Origin: Roseburia sp. CAG:10041_57
GTDB taxonomy: Bacteria; Bacillota; Clostridia; Lachnospirales; Lachnospiraceae
Assembly: GCA_001916965.1 (NCBI GenBank)
Contig: MNTL01000047.1
Span: forward strand, 87,417-151,416
DNA: 64,000 bases
Reading direction: 5' to 3'
Part shown: positions 54,316-63,239 of the stretch, one piece after another
Layout: each line of letters starts with the position of its first letter
Position numbering within the stretch: position 1 is the first letter of the stretch
Position numbers and translations under genes: made by a program
The notes under the pieces: generated by a model
Databases searched by the model: none
Told to the model about the DNA's origin: nothing
The model's input: only the letters and a program-made list of their open reading frames with translations

Positions 54316-55047
54316 ATGAGATTACTAATTATTCGTCATGGTGATCCGGACTATGAGCAGGACTCACTGACTCCCAAGGGCTGGTGTGAGGCAGAGCTTC
54401 TGTCCGAAAGAATCTCCAAAATGAACATCAAAGATTTCTACGTTTCTCCTTTGGGTCGTGCCAAGGCAACCGCTTCCTGCACATTGCATAAAATGAACCG
54501 TACCGCAACAGAATGTGACTGGCTTCGTGAGTTTGCCCCCACAATCCAAAGACCTGATGTAACCGATAAACGCATGATTTCCTGGGACTGGCTGCCACAG
54601 GACTGGACAAAGGAAGAGGAATTCTACCGTCGTGATCTGTGGATGCAGCATCCTGTCATGAAGGAAGGCAGGGTAGATATAGAATATAAATGGGTCACTG
54701 ATAATTTTGACAAGTTACTTGCCCAATATGGCTATGTCCGTGAAAATGACATCTACCGCGTAGAGAAAGCTAACCGGGATACCATCGTATTCTTCTGCCA
54801 TTTTGGACTGGAGTGCGTATTGTTAAGCCATCTGATGAATGTCTCTCCTATGCTGTTATGGCATCATACAGCCGCTGCCCCGACTTCTGTTACTACGATC
54901 TATACTGAAGAACGCCGGGAAGGGACTGCAATCTTCCGTATCAGCAGCTTCGGTGATATATCCCACCTATATGCCAACAACGAAGAGCCGTCCTTCTCGG
55001 CGCGCTTCTGTGAGACCTATGATTCTGTCGATGAACGTCACGACTGA
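54316..55047 (+). CDS. Histidine phosphatase family protein (phosphoglycerate-mutase-like)
   Basis: Cytoplasmic phosphatase of about 243 residues with the RHG motif in IIRHGDP (residues 5-11, phospho-acceptor His) and a second catalytic His in FFCHFGLE. The family includes broad-specificity phosphatases and mutases; the substrate here is unknown. AGAGGA lies 9 bases before the ATG at 54316; an in-frame ATG 48 bases earlier has no ribosome site. It is divergent from pelD and its end overlaps the convergent histidine kinase gene by 10 bases. Confidence 0.87.
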   Translation: MRLLIIRHGDPDYEQDSLTPKGWCEAELLSERISKMNIKDFYVSPLGRAKATASCTLHKMNRTATECDWLREFAPTIQRPDVTDKRMISWDWLPQDWTKEEEFYRRDLWMQHPVMKEGRVDIEYKWVTDNFDKLLAQYGYVRENDIYRVEKANRDTIVFFCHFGLECVLLSHLMNVSPMLLWHHTAAAPTSVTTIYTEERREGTAIFRISSFGDISHLYANNEEPSFSARFCETYDSVDERHD

Positions 55048-57200
55048 TATACTCCCAAATATCGAATCAGGACTCCACGTAATTCACTGATATCTATAGG
55101 CTTTGACAGGAAATCGTCAAAGCCTTCTTCTATCATTTGTTCTTTCACTCCACTTACTGCATTGGCTGTAAGCAGTACAATCGGGGTTGCTGCAATCTCT
55201 CCGCCTTTTGAACGTATCTCATGCAGTGCTTCCACACCATCCATCTCCGGCATCATATGATCCATGAAAATGATATCATATCTTTGACCTTCTTCCAGAA
55301 GAGTGATACATTCCCTGGCAGAGCGAACCGCTTCTGCCTGCATTCCAAGACAGCACAGAATACCTTTTGCCACATCACAGTTCAGGTCATTATCATCTAC
55401 GACCAGTATTCTGCCAGGCTGTATCTGTATATTCTCATCATCCGGAACAATGTCCTTATCATCTGTTTTCTCTCTGTGTCCGATTCCCTGCCAGATATCC
55501 GCCATGAACTTCGTACCGCGTCCATATTCACTCTCAAAGGTAATATGACCACCCATCATTTCGACAAAGCTCTTAACAATGGACAGACCTAAACCACTTC
55601 CTTCTATCTGGTAGTTCTTCTTGTTATCGAACTGTTCAAATTTGCCAAAGACCAAAGGGAAGTTCTTTCTCTCAATTCCAATTCCCGTATCCTCTACTTC
55701 AATATGCAGCATTACATGTTCTTCTGTTCTCTCACGCATATGAATCCGCAAGGACACGCTGCCTGCCTTTGTATATTTGATACCATTGCTGATCAGATTA
55801 GTAAGAATCTCCTGGATCTTCACCCGGTCTCCACACAGCCACTTGGGTATATCCGGTTCTATCTCGATAATCAGGGCAAGTCCGGCTTTTCCCGCCTGTG
55901 CACCCATCATGGAACTAATCTCATGTATCATATTCTCAAAGGAATAGTTCACATCCACCAGTTCCATCTTGCCGCTTTCTATCTTGGATATATCCAGTAT
56001 CTCATTGATCAGGTCCAGCAATGTATTGGATGCTTCTTTGATATTCCGGAGATAATAGTTCACATCCTTTGTATCTTGGGTACGAAGCGCCATATTGGAA
56101 TACCCTACAATGGCATTCATCGGTGTCCTGATTTCATGTGACACGTGTGTCAGAAAATTGGTTTTGGCTATGCTTGCCTGTTCAGACGCTTCCTTTAGCT
56201 TAATCATTTCACTGGTATATTGATTGATAAATGTCATATCAAATATCCAGGCAATATATGCCTGCACATTTTCCCTGCCATGCGCTCTTCCTGTTACCTT
56301 GGAAATACGTATCTCATAATGCCTGTCATTCTGATCCAGTACATTCTCCTGTCTGCTGAACAGCTTCTCTATGACTTCATCTTTTCTATCGTCTTTCAAC
56401 TGTGGCAGCAGAGTCATTGCCACCGGATTCATATATAATATCTTATCCTGCTTATCATCTACAATGATCAGACCATCCTTGGTATCCTCCAGAACTCTCT
56501 CCTGTGCAAGCTGTACAGCATCCAGAAGCCCATACCGCTTTATTGCAACCAGGAAACAGACAGACATTATAGTAGTAGCTAACGTTGTCGGGTCAAAATC
56601 TGGGAAAAATCCTGCCATGTAGATCAGAAGCAATACGATTGGCAGCAGAGCTGCCATAAAGATCAATGTACCTCGCAGTTTGGATTCTTTACTGCCTTTT
56701 AACACTCCGCCCTTCAAGGCAATGAAACAATAACCGCAGATTCCCACCAGCATTTCCGCTGCCCATGCATAGAAAAGGATTCCTTTTTCCAATTCCAGTA
56801 TATATCTGCCACCCGGAAGCAGTTTATAGGAAATAGATGCATAGAAAAGAGAATGATTCTCACAGGTCATTACCGCCGCCAGTAAGATTGTATTATACAA
56901 TTCCAGTGCCCAGGCTATTTTTTTATTCATGCCCACCTGGGTAAAACCGGTAACGAAAAGAAGTGCAAACAGCATAATGTGCATTTTGCCCACATATGCC
57001 ATTTTAGTTGCAACTAATGCAGCATCCTGTGTTTTGGCAAAAAATTCAAGCGCATCTCCCACCGTTATGATAAAAGCACATACATTCGTCATCAACAGGT
57101 ATTTCTGTCCATATGATGGTCTCTGTGCCGCAACAATCATACAGCAGGCAAAACATATATACATGCCACCCATATTTATAATTGCGTACATTAAATCCAT
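55038..57200 (-). CDS. Hybrid sensor histidine kinase with response-regulator receiver
   Basis: Membrane kinase of 720 residues. Residues 1-225 contain about seven TM helices (7TM histidine-kinase sensor type). A PAS-like segment (about 235-325) follows, then HisKA with the phospho-acceptor His in HVSHEIRTPMN (about 359), HATPase_c with DTGIGIE and GSGLGLSIVK, and a C-terminal receiver (about 595-715) with phospho-acceptor Asp in IIFMDHMMPEMDG. There is no output domain, so a further phosphotransfer partner is needed. It is located downstream of a DUF4422 transferase and close to the Pel operon; a regulatory link is possible but unproven. Confidence 0.93.
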   Translation of the reverse strand: MDLMYAIINMGGMYICFACCMIVAAQRPSYGQKYLLMTNVCAFIITVGDALEFFAKTQDAALVATKMAYVGKMHIMLFALLFVTGFTQVGMNKKIAWALELYNTILLAAVMTCENHSLFYASISYKLLPGGRYILELEKGILFYAWAAEMLVGICGYCFIALKGGVLKGSKESKLRGTLIFMAALLPIVLLLIYMAGFFPDFDPTTLATTIMSVCFLVAIKRYGLLDAVQLAQERVLEDTKDGLIIVDDKQDKILYMNPVAMTLLPQLKDDRKDEVIEKLFSRQENVLDQNDRHYEIRISKVTGRAHGRENVQAYIAWIFDMTFINQYTSEMIKLKEASEQASIAKTNFLTHVSHEIRTPMNAIVGYSNMALRTQDTKDVNYYLRNIKEASNTLLDLINEILDISKIESGKMELVDVNYSFENMIHEISSMMGAQAGKAGLALIIEIEPDIPKWLCGDRVKIQEILTNLISNGIKYTKAGSVSLRIHMRERTEEHVMLHIEVEDTGIGIERKNFPLVFGKFEQFDNKKNYQIEGSGLGLSIVKSFVEMMGGHITFESEYGRGTKFMADIWQGIGHREKTDDKDIVPDDENIQIQPGRILVVDDNDLNCDVAKGILCCLGMQAEAVRSARECITLLEEGQRYDIIFMDHMMPEMDGVEALHEIRSKGGEIAATPIVLLTANAVSGVKEQMIEEGFDDFLSKPIDISELRGVLIRYLGVYQS

Positions 57201-57254
57201 GATTCTCCTCTTTTCTACATAACGGATTCCATTATGCTTCTCTTACGTAAGGAT

Positions 57255-58334
57255 TTACAACACATCTTCGCGGGAAATGCCGTAAATTCTTGCTGCTGCA
57301 TACAGTGCAATCTCTGTTACAGCATATTTTCCAAGCCATTTATCATCCTCGGCAGTTCTCTCATTCCTGCCTCTTCTGACGACAATATCATTGATACGTC
57401 TGAAATAGCTTATGATCTCATCATATTCACTGATCTGTTCCAGAAAGCAGTGCCCATAGGCTTGTGTCTCCAGATTTGCTGTAGAGACTGCCTGTAAGCA
57501 TAGTTTACACTCTCCCGTTACATCTGAAGCTTCCATCAGTACATCCGGTCTGTTCTTGAGACATTGCGCAAAATATTCTTTTGCACCTGCTGCATCCCGC
57601 TTTCTAAAATACACTGCCATCTGCTCTTTGATTTCTCTGGTCTCAGTCTTATCCCCGATAATGGCAACCCTGCACTCCAATGCCCGAAGCCCCCTTGTCC
57701 TGACCCATACCAGAAGCAGAAATTCAGAAATAAATCCAAATACTCTCCTATGATAATCATCCTCAAAGGTAAGGTCTATCCGCTTCTGAAGTTCAAAGAG
57801 TACCGTAAAAAGCCATTCACAATATTCATCATATAATGGCTTGGAAGTGACCATAATATTCCCAAAGTATGTCTTATTGTCATGTACCAGCCTGATGAAA
57901 TTATCATAATAATCCGGATATAGTTCTTTGATGATCTCTCCTGTCTCATCCAGCGTCTCTATCTTATGATGTGCGCCAAAACCATAATGATAAGAATTAG
58001 GCAGCTCTAATTCTTTGGTCGTAATGATATCATACTGCTGTAGAAGTTCCTCATACTGTTCTTCTGTAAATGCCTTGTTATCTTCATTAGTCAGGAATCT
58101 GCGATAATGGCAGATTCCCACATAATCAGACTCTGTATAATTCTTCCACACCCAGTACACACCAGACAACTCGGCATAATAACAATTCTGTTTCGATATG
58201 TTATCTCCCGTATCATCTCCCAGATAACCATATTCCTGTTCTGCATTGGCATGACCCACATGCATAGGTATATAGAGCTGTTCTGGTGGCACATCAAATT
58301 TTTTATGAGTCATAGCAAATATTCTGACTGACAT
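57255..58334 (-). CDS. DUF4422-family glycosyltransferase
   Basis: About 359 residues. Residues 1-235 form a DUF4422 domain found in capsule/exopolysaccharide glycosyltransferases, with the GVYWVWKN and YVGICHYRRFL elements clear. The C-terminal about 120 residues are helical and not recognised. GAGG lies before the ATG at 58334; the longer frame upstream has no ribosome site. Donor and acceptor sugars are unknown. It is between the MATE gene and the hybrid kinase on the same strand, gaps about 50-100 bases. Confidence 0.85.
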   Translation of the reverse strand: MSVRIFAMTHKKFDVPPEQLYIPMHVGHANAEQEYGYLGDDTGDNISKQNCYYAELSGVYWVWKNYTESDYVGICHYRRFLTNEDNKAFTEEQYEELLQQYDIITTKELELPNSYHYGFGAHHKIETLDETGEIIKELYPDYYDNFIRLVHDNKTYFGNIMVTSKPLYDEYCEWLFTVLFELQKRIDLTFEDDYHRRVFGFISEFLLLVWVRTRGLRALECRVAIIGDKTETREIKEQMAVYFRKRDAAGAKEYFAQCLKNRPDVLMEASDVTGECKLCLQAVSTANLETQAYGHCFLEQISEYDEIISYFRRINDIVVRRGRNERTAEDDKWLGKYAVTEIALYAAARIYGISREDVL

Positions 58335-58435
58335 AAGTTGTCCTCTTCTCCAATCCTCTGTCCGGCTTACAATAGTTACATATATTTTATAATACTGACT
58401 ATTATTTAGCAACTTTATTCTGATACTACATGTTT

Positions 58436-59818
58436 TTATGAATCAGCGCCTATCTGGTTCAATGCTTTTCTAAACTGGAATGTAAACAGAATCGCTGTAA
58501 AAGTAACTGCAATAAAATCAGCCACAGGCTCTGCCATGTATACTGCCCTGGCTTTATCTGCGGTAAAAACTGCCGGCATAATATAGATCAAAGGAATCAG
58601 GAGCACAAATTTCCTCATGACCGCAACTATAATAGAAGAAATGGCTTTTCCAAGAGAATTAAATGCCATCTGACAGGATATCTGAATGCCGAACATAAAC
58701 ATCACTGCCATATAAATACGCAGTGCCGTCTTCGTATAATCAAGCAGTACCGCATCTGAAGTAAACATACCTGCAAAAATCTGTGGAAACAGCATGACAA
58801 GAAGCCATAGAAGCACAGAATAGCCAAGGCTTGCCTTCAACAACAGGAAAAAGGCACTCTTCACACGTTCTGCGTTCCTTGCCCCATAATTATAGCTCAT
58901 AATAGGCTGTGCACCCTGTCCAAGTCCCTGTAGAGGCAGCATGGCAAACTGCATAACACTGGTCAGAATCGTCATAGCTCCTACTGCAACATCTCCACCG
59001 TATTTTAATAAGGAAGAATTAAAGCAGACTGAAATGACACTCTCACTTGCCTGCATGATAAACAGGGATGTTCCCAGTGCCACGCAGGGCAGAATAACAG
59101 CCCCCTGCAATTTGAGGTTTTCTTTTCTGATTCTGAGGATTGTCTTATGTCCAAACAGGAAACTCAGCACCCATATGCAGGAGCATGCCTGTGAAATGAC
59201 GGTTGCAAGAGCTGCCCCCTGCACTCCCATATGACATGCAAAGATGAAGATAGGGTCAAGTACGATATTGACTACTGCGCCAATGAGAACAGAATACATA
59301 CCAACTTTTGCAAAGCCCTGTGCTGTAATAAAAGTATTCATTCCCAGTGTCAGCTGTACGAAAATGGTTCCCAGTGCATAGATACTCATATAGCTTACTG
59401 CATATTCAATGGTATTCTCGCTGGCTCCAAATGCCATCAGAAATGTTCTGTTACCAAAGTACATGACTATGGTCAGTATAATGGAAATCAAAATCTGCAA
59501 CGCAAAACAGTTACCCAGAATCTTCTCTGCTGTCTCCTGTTCCCCTTTTCCCATCATAATAGACGCTCTTGGTGCTCCACCATTCCCGACCAGCGCTGCA
59601 AAAGCGGAAATGATCATAATAAGGGGCATACATACACCAACACCTGTCAATGCCAGTGCACCACTGTCCGGAATATGCCCGATATAAATGCGGTCTACAA
59701 TATTATAAAGCATATTGATCATCTGCGCTGCGACTGTTGGAATCGCAAGACGCAGCAATAACTTGCCAATTGGCTCTTTCGCCAGAAAATCTTTGTCTTC
59801 GTTCATATTTATAACCAT
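58436..59818 (-). CDS. MATE-family multidrug/metabolite efflux transporter
   Basis: Antiporter of about 460 residues with 12 TM helices, MATE (NorM/DinF-like) family. Family landmarks: PTVAAQMINMLYNIVDRIYIG in TM1, GNGGAPRASIMMGKG, and QGAQPIMSYNYGA at the start of the second half. The promoter at 59841-59869 lies inside the longest possible frame, so translation must start at ATG 59818 or ATG 59806. Substrate unknown. Confidence 0.92.
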   Translation of the reverse strand: MVINMNEDKDFLAKEPIGKLLLRLAIPTVAAQMINMLYNIVDRIYIGHIPDSGALALTGVGVCMPLIMIISAFAALVGNGGAPRASIMMGKGEQETAEKILGNCFALQILISIILTIVMYFGNRTFLMAFGASENTIEYAVSYMSIYALGTIFVQLTLGMNTFITAQGFAKVGMYSVLIGAVVNIVLDPIFIFACHMGVQGAALATVISQACSCIWVLSFLFGHKTILRIRKENLKLQGAVILPCVALGTSLFIMQASESVISVCFNSSLLKYGGDVAVGAMTILTSVMQFAMLPLQGLGQGAQPIMSYNYGARNAERVKSAFFLLLKASLGYSVLLWLLVMLFPQIFAGMFTSDAVLLDYTKTALRIYMAVMFMFGIQISCQMAFNSLGKAISSIIVAVMRKFVLLIPLIYIMPAVFTADKARAVYMAEPVADFIAVTFTAILFTFQFRKALNQIGADS

Positions 59819-59840
59819 GCCTTTCTTTCTTATGTAGGAT

Positions 59841-59869
59841 ATTGTAGAATATAAGAAAATATAAGTCAA
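59841..59869 (-). promoter_or_regulatory. Promoter of the MATE gene
   Basis: Minus strand: TTGACT (59864-59869), 17-base spacer, TACAAT (59841-59846), 22 bases before the first usable ATG. Confidence 0.6.
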
Positions 59870-59879
59870 GAAATCCAAA

Positions 59880-60003
59880 GAAAAGAACGGATTCCCCTCC
59901 CTTCATGCTGGAAAACCAAGTACATAGCAGGTCTTGCATTCTCCGGTCTCAAGTGATATACTGCAATTCGTGCATTTATCAAAATCGGATGTACCACATC
60001 CGG
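59880..60003. repeat. Non-coding region with hairpin, possible dispersed repeat
   Basis: About 120 bases between the MATE promoter and the queK leader with no credible gene. It contains a perfect hairpin CGGATGTACCACATCCG (59986-60002; 7-bp stem, 3-base loop) and a copy of AAAACCAAGTA (59911-59921) that recurs at 60030-60040. A 63-codon minus-strand frame runs through it. My impression that its translation resembles spurious small proteins scattered in Lachnospiraceae genomes suggests a dispersed repeat; I cannot confirm this. Confidence 0.35.
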
Positions 60004-60038
60004 ACTGGTTCGTGAACTTCCCAGTATAAAAAACCAAG
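60004..60038 (+). ncRNA. PreQ1-I riboswitch-like motif in the queK leader
   Basis: ACTGG (60004-60008) pairs with CCAGT (60021-60025) around a 12-base loop that begins TTC, followed by the A-rich tail ATAAAAAACCAAG (60026-60038). The preQ1-I aptamer has the same plan: 5-bp stem, 12-base loop starting UUC, and tail AUAAAAAACUAAG. The gene downstream belongs to queuine salvage, which fits. Against it: the P2 pseudoknot pairing is poor (tail CCA instead of CUA without a compensating GG) and no terminator follows. Treat as a candidate. Confidence 0.35.
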
Positions 60039-60080
60039 TATCTCTATTACACATCAAATCAATTTAAAGGAGATTGGAGA

Positions 60081-61061
60081 ATGAATGCGAAAAAAGTCAT
60101 TATTGACTGTGATCCGGGCATTGATGATACCCTGGCGCTCATGCTGGCGTTATCATCCCCTGAACTGGATGTTCTTGGAATCACAGTTGTCTCTGGAAAT
60201 GTCCCTGTAGAAAAAGGTGCTGAAAACGCACTCAAGGTTCTGGACTGGATGAACCGTAAGGACATTCCCGTGTATCTTGGTGAACCCTTGCCGCTTGTCC
60301 GCAACTATGTGGATGCCATGGATACCCATGGTGATGACGGACTGGGTGAATCCAACTATCCCACCATTACAGATATCAGACCACATACAGATGCAGTAGG
60401 CTTTCTACGTGACACTCTGCTGCACACACCACATGTATCTGTTATTGCCCTTGGTCCTCTGACCAATCTGGCACGTCTCTATCAGATATCACCAGAGGCT
60501 TTTGCACAGATTGAGGAAATGGTCAGCATGGGCGGCAATTACAAGAGCCATGGCAACTGCTCACCTGTTGCCGAGTACAATTACTGGTGTGACCCTGATG
60601 CAGCCCATATTGTATACGAAGCTTTTGCCTCCATGGAAGGGAAACTGTTGCATATGATAGGTCTGGATGTTACCCGTCAGATTGTTCTGACACCAAATAT
60701 TCTGCAATATATGCGTTATACCAATCCAGTCATGGGAGAGCGCATTACCAATATCACGAAATTCTATCTGGATTTTCACTGGAAACAGGAAGGCATCATT
60801 GGCTGTGTCATCAATGATCCCCTGGCTGTTGCCTATTTTATCGACCGAAATCTGTGTCAGGGCTTTGCTTCCTACGCTACTGTAGAAACACAGGGTATTT
60901 CCATCGGACAGACGTTAGTGGATACTTACCACTTCTGGAATAAACCTGATAACAGCTATATTCTGACACAGACAGATGCTTATGGTTTCATGAAGTTCTT
61001 CTTACAGAGAGTTATAAATGCACCCGAATCTGAAATAGAACGAATATTAAAAACAATTTGA
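60081..61061 (+). CDS. queK: Queuosine nucleoside hydrolase QueK-like
   Basis: Nucleoside hydrolase of 326 residues (IunH fold). The Ca-binding N-terminus DCDPGIDDTLAL (about residues 9-20), MGGNY and NYWCDPDAAHIV are intact. Generic IunH enzymes cleave purine or pyrimidine ribosides, but here the gene is followed by an ECF substrate component and a radical-SAM enzyme in the order known from the Clostridioides difficile queuosine-salvage cluster, where QueK frees queuine from queuosine. AAAGGAG lies 9 bases upstream. The specific function is therefore inferred from context. Confidence 0.82.
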   Translation: MNAKKVIIDCDPGIDDTLALMLALSSPELDVLGITVVSGNVPVEKGAENALKVLDWMNRKDIPVYLGEPLPLVRNYVDAMDTHGDDGLGESNYPTITDIRPHTDAVGFLRDTLLHTPHVSVIALGPLTNLARLYQISPEAFAQIEEMVSMGGNYKSHGNCSPVAEYNYWCDPDAAHIVYEAFASMEGKLLHMIGLDVTRQIVLTPNILQYMRYTNPVMGERITNITKFYLDFHWKQEGIIGCVINDPLAVAYFIDRNLCQGFASYATVETQGISIGQTLVDTYHFWNKPDNSYILTQTDAYGFMKFFLQRVINAPESEIERILKTI

Positions 61062-61075
61062 AAGGTATGAACATC

Positions 61076-61666
61076 ATGAAAAATAATAAAATAAAACTTA
61101 CTACTACTGCTGTCTGCTTCCTGGCTCTGGCCGCCGCACTGAATCTGGTGGGAGGCTTTATCGCCCTTTCCCTGCGACTGCCTATTTACCTGGACAGTAT
61201 CGGAACGATGCTTGCAGCTACCCTGCTAGGTCCCATCTGCGGCATGCTTCCCGGACTGGTCAGTGGTCTTGTCAGTGGCTTTACCAGTGATATCTATGCA
61301 CTTTATTATATCCCCGTACAGCTTATTACCGGCATTCTTACAGGTATCGTATTTCGTAAGATGCAGCCTCGCAAATGGCGGTTGATTCCTGCTGCCGCAC
61401 TGATCTCCATACCTGGAACAGTTGTCAGCTCCACTATTACTGCTGTTGTCTTTGGAGGTATTACTTCCTCCGGTTCTACGATTCTGGTACAGCTTCTCTC
61501 CCACACAGGGCTTAGTATGACTGCCAGCGTATGTGTCGTTCAGGCTCTTACTGATTATGCAGACCGTGTTCTGTCTCTTATGCTGACTGTTGCTGTCATG
61601 GCTGCTATCCCTTCTTCTGTGAAGAACTCTATCTGGAAAGGACAGACAACCAATGGAACGGTATAA
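61076..61666 (+). CDS. queT: ECF transporter S component (queuosine-salvage type)
   Basis: Hydrophobic protein of about 196 residues with five to six TM helices. The pattern LPIYLDSIGTMLAATLLGPICGMLPG, with a buried Asp and Gly-rich helix, is typical of S components of energy-coupling-factor importers. It would use a shared EcfA/EcfT module encoded elsewhere. Placement between queK and queL points to queuosine or queuine as substrate. AAAGG lies 10 bases before the ATG at 61076; this start is 14 bases after the queK stop. Its end overlaps queL by 14 bases. Confidence 0.8.
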   Translation: MKNNKIKLTTTAVCFLALAAALNLVGGFIALSLRLPIYLDSIGTMLAATLLGPICGMLPGLVSGLVSGFTSDIYALYYIPVQLITGILTGIVFRKMQPRKWRLIPAAALISIPGTVVSSTITAVVFGGITSSGSTILVQLLSHTGLSMTASVCVVQALTDYADRVLSLMLTVAVMAAIPSSVKNSIWKGQTTNGTV

Positions 61667-62342
61667 TCGAATTGCAAATAAAAACCAGCGTGAAATTGTC
61701 CTGTTGCAGGGTTTTCCCTGCTTCTGGGGCAAATGCCGCTTCTGTGACTATACGCTGGACAACTCCAGGAATGAAGAAGAAATGACAGCGCTTAACGCCG
61801 AAATCCTGTCCCATGTAACAGGAGAATTCGGCGTTCTCGAAGTCATCAACTCCGGGAGCTGTTTTGAAATTCCAAAGGAGACATTGGAACTCATTCGTGA
61901 TATTATATATGCAAAGGGTATCAGGCGCCTGTTCTTTGAAGCACACTGGTGCTACCGCAGCCGCTTGCAGGAAATGCGTGATTTTATGGGCATTCCCATT
62001 ACTTATAAGATTGGCGTAGAGACTTTTGACAATGATTTTCGTGAGAATTATCTGAACAAGCATGCCAACTTCACCTCTCCTGAGGAAGTCAGCCGCTATT
62101 TCGACTCCCCCTGTCTGCTGGTCGGTATGCAGGGACAGACAAAAGAAATGATCGATTACGATATCGCTATGTTAAAGAAATACTTCAAACTTGGAACTGT
62201 TAATATCTTCACAAATAACAGTACCGATGTGAAACGGGATGAACAGTTAGTCGCATGGTTCATGGACAAATATGCTGCTCTGCTGGATGACCCTGCAGTT
62301 GAAGTATTATATGAGAAAACAGATTTTGGAGTAGGGGATTAA
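61653..62342 (+). CDS. queL: QueL-like radical-SAM queuine lyase
   Basis: Radical-SAM protein of 229 residues, short for the family. The iron-sulfur ligands are C-FWGK-C-RF-C near residues 21-29, a CX4CX2C spacing rather than the canonical CX3CX2C. QueL enzymes turn queuine into preQ1, which then enters tRNA through the bacterial Tgt route. FFEAHWCYRSRL and YKIGVETFDNDFRE are conserved-looking blocks. AAAGGA lies 10 bases upstream, inside queT. Function is inferred from the order queK-queT-queL and overall similarity; direct proof is lacking. Confidence 0.8.
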   Translation: MERYNRIANKNQREIVLLQGFPCFWGKCRFCDYTLDNSRNEEEMTALNAEILSHVTGEFGVLEVINSGSCFEIPKETLELIRDIIYAKGIRRLFFEAHWCYRSRLQEMRDFMGIPITYKIGVETFDNDFRENYLNKHANFTSPEEVSRYFDSPCLLVGMQGQTKEMIDYDIAMLKKYFKLGTVNIFTNNSTDVKRDEQLVAWFMDKYAALLDDPAVEVLYEKTDFGVGD

Positions 62343-62375
62343 GTATGAAAAGCCAAGGGTTGTATGGAGATTAAT

Positions 62376-63230
62376 ATGAGAATTCTTAATTTACCGGCAA
62401 GACAATTATTTCATTATGTATTAACAGGAAAATTCAAGGCGCCCAATGCTGACTGGAAGCATGAACATTTCTATCTCGGCGAATATGAATTATTCGTCAT
62501 GACTGAAGGGACACTGTATCTAAGTTATCATGGTGACGACTTTACAGTGAAACAGGGTGAATATCTGCTTCTTCCTCCCTGTAATTCTTGGAGACAGGGA
62601 TTTAAAAGTGCCTACTCCTCTTTTTATTGGCTTCATTTCTCTGTATCCGGGGACTATCCGATTGAGCAGTCCCCGGATATGGTAACAGATCCTGAAGCTT
62701 TCTTTACCATACCGCAGACCGGAAAGATTCCTAAGCCTGAAAAGGTTGCCGTGCTTATGAAACAGCTGCAGGATGAGGTAAAAAATAAATACCCTGCACT
62801 CACTCTCGATTCCATGTCTACAAGTGTACTCATGGAACTGTATGGACAGCTCTGCCTGAATGCCCCTGCCGGCTCCAAGACTCCTGTTCAAAAGCAAATC
62901 CACTCAGATATTATCGACTATATCCAACGTAATATCACAACTAACCTGAAAATATCGGATATTGCAGCACACTTCGGTTATAACGAGAAATATCTGTCGC
63001 ATCTGTTCGCTGAGATTACCGGCATTCCCTTAAAGCAGTTCATCCTGAGCCGCAAAATGGATGCCGCCAATTTCATGCTTACAGACTCTAACAAACCGAT
63101 CACAGAAATCGCCAGAGAGTTGGGATTCTCCGATAATCATAACTTCTCCAGAGCTTACCGTAATTTTACCGGGTTGACCCCTACGGAGTACCGCAATGCT
63201 TTTGCAGGAAGGATGCTGTATCATGAATAA
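62376..63230 (+). CDS. AraC-family transcriptional regulator
   Basis: Regulator of about 284 residues with an N-terminal cupin-like sensing domain (about 1-150; KQGEYLLLPP element) and a C-terminal double helix-turn-helix (about 180-280) with HFGYNEKYLSHLFAEITG and the IARELGFSDNHNFSRAYRNFTGLTP signature. GGAG lies 6 bases before the ATG at 62376. Members with this architecture usually control sugar use. It starts 33 bases after queL, but a link to queuine is unlikely; its targets are probably outside the window. Confidence 0.9.
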   Translation: MRILNLPARQLFHYVLTGKFKAPNADWKHEHFYLGEYELFVMTEGTLYLSYHGDDFTVKQGEYLLLPPCNSWRQGFKSAYSSFYWLHFSVSGDYPIEQSPDMVTDPEAFFTIPQTGKIPKPEKVAVLMKQLQDEVKNKYPALTLDSMSTSVLMELYGQLCLNAPAGSKTPVQKQIHSDIIDYIQRNITTNLKISDIAAHFGYNEKYLSHLFAEITGIPLKQFILSRKMDAANFMLTDSNKPITEIARELGFSDNHNFSRAYRNFTGLTPTEYRNAFAGRMLYHE

Positions 63231-63239
63231 AATCATGTT

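Noticed and set aside
59866..60057. 63-codon minus-strand frame between the MATE gene and queK
   Set aside because: It crosses the MATE promoter and a perfect hairpin, and its translation looks like that of non-coding repeats.
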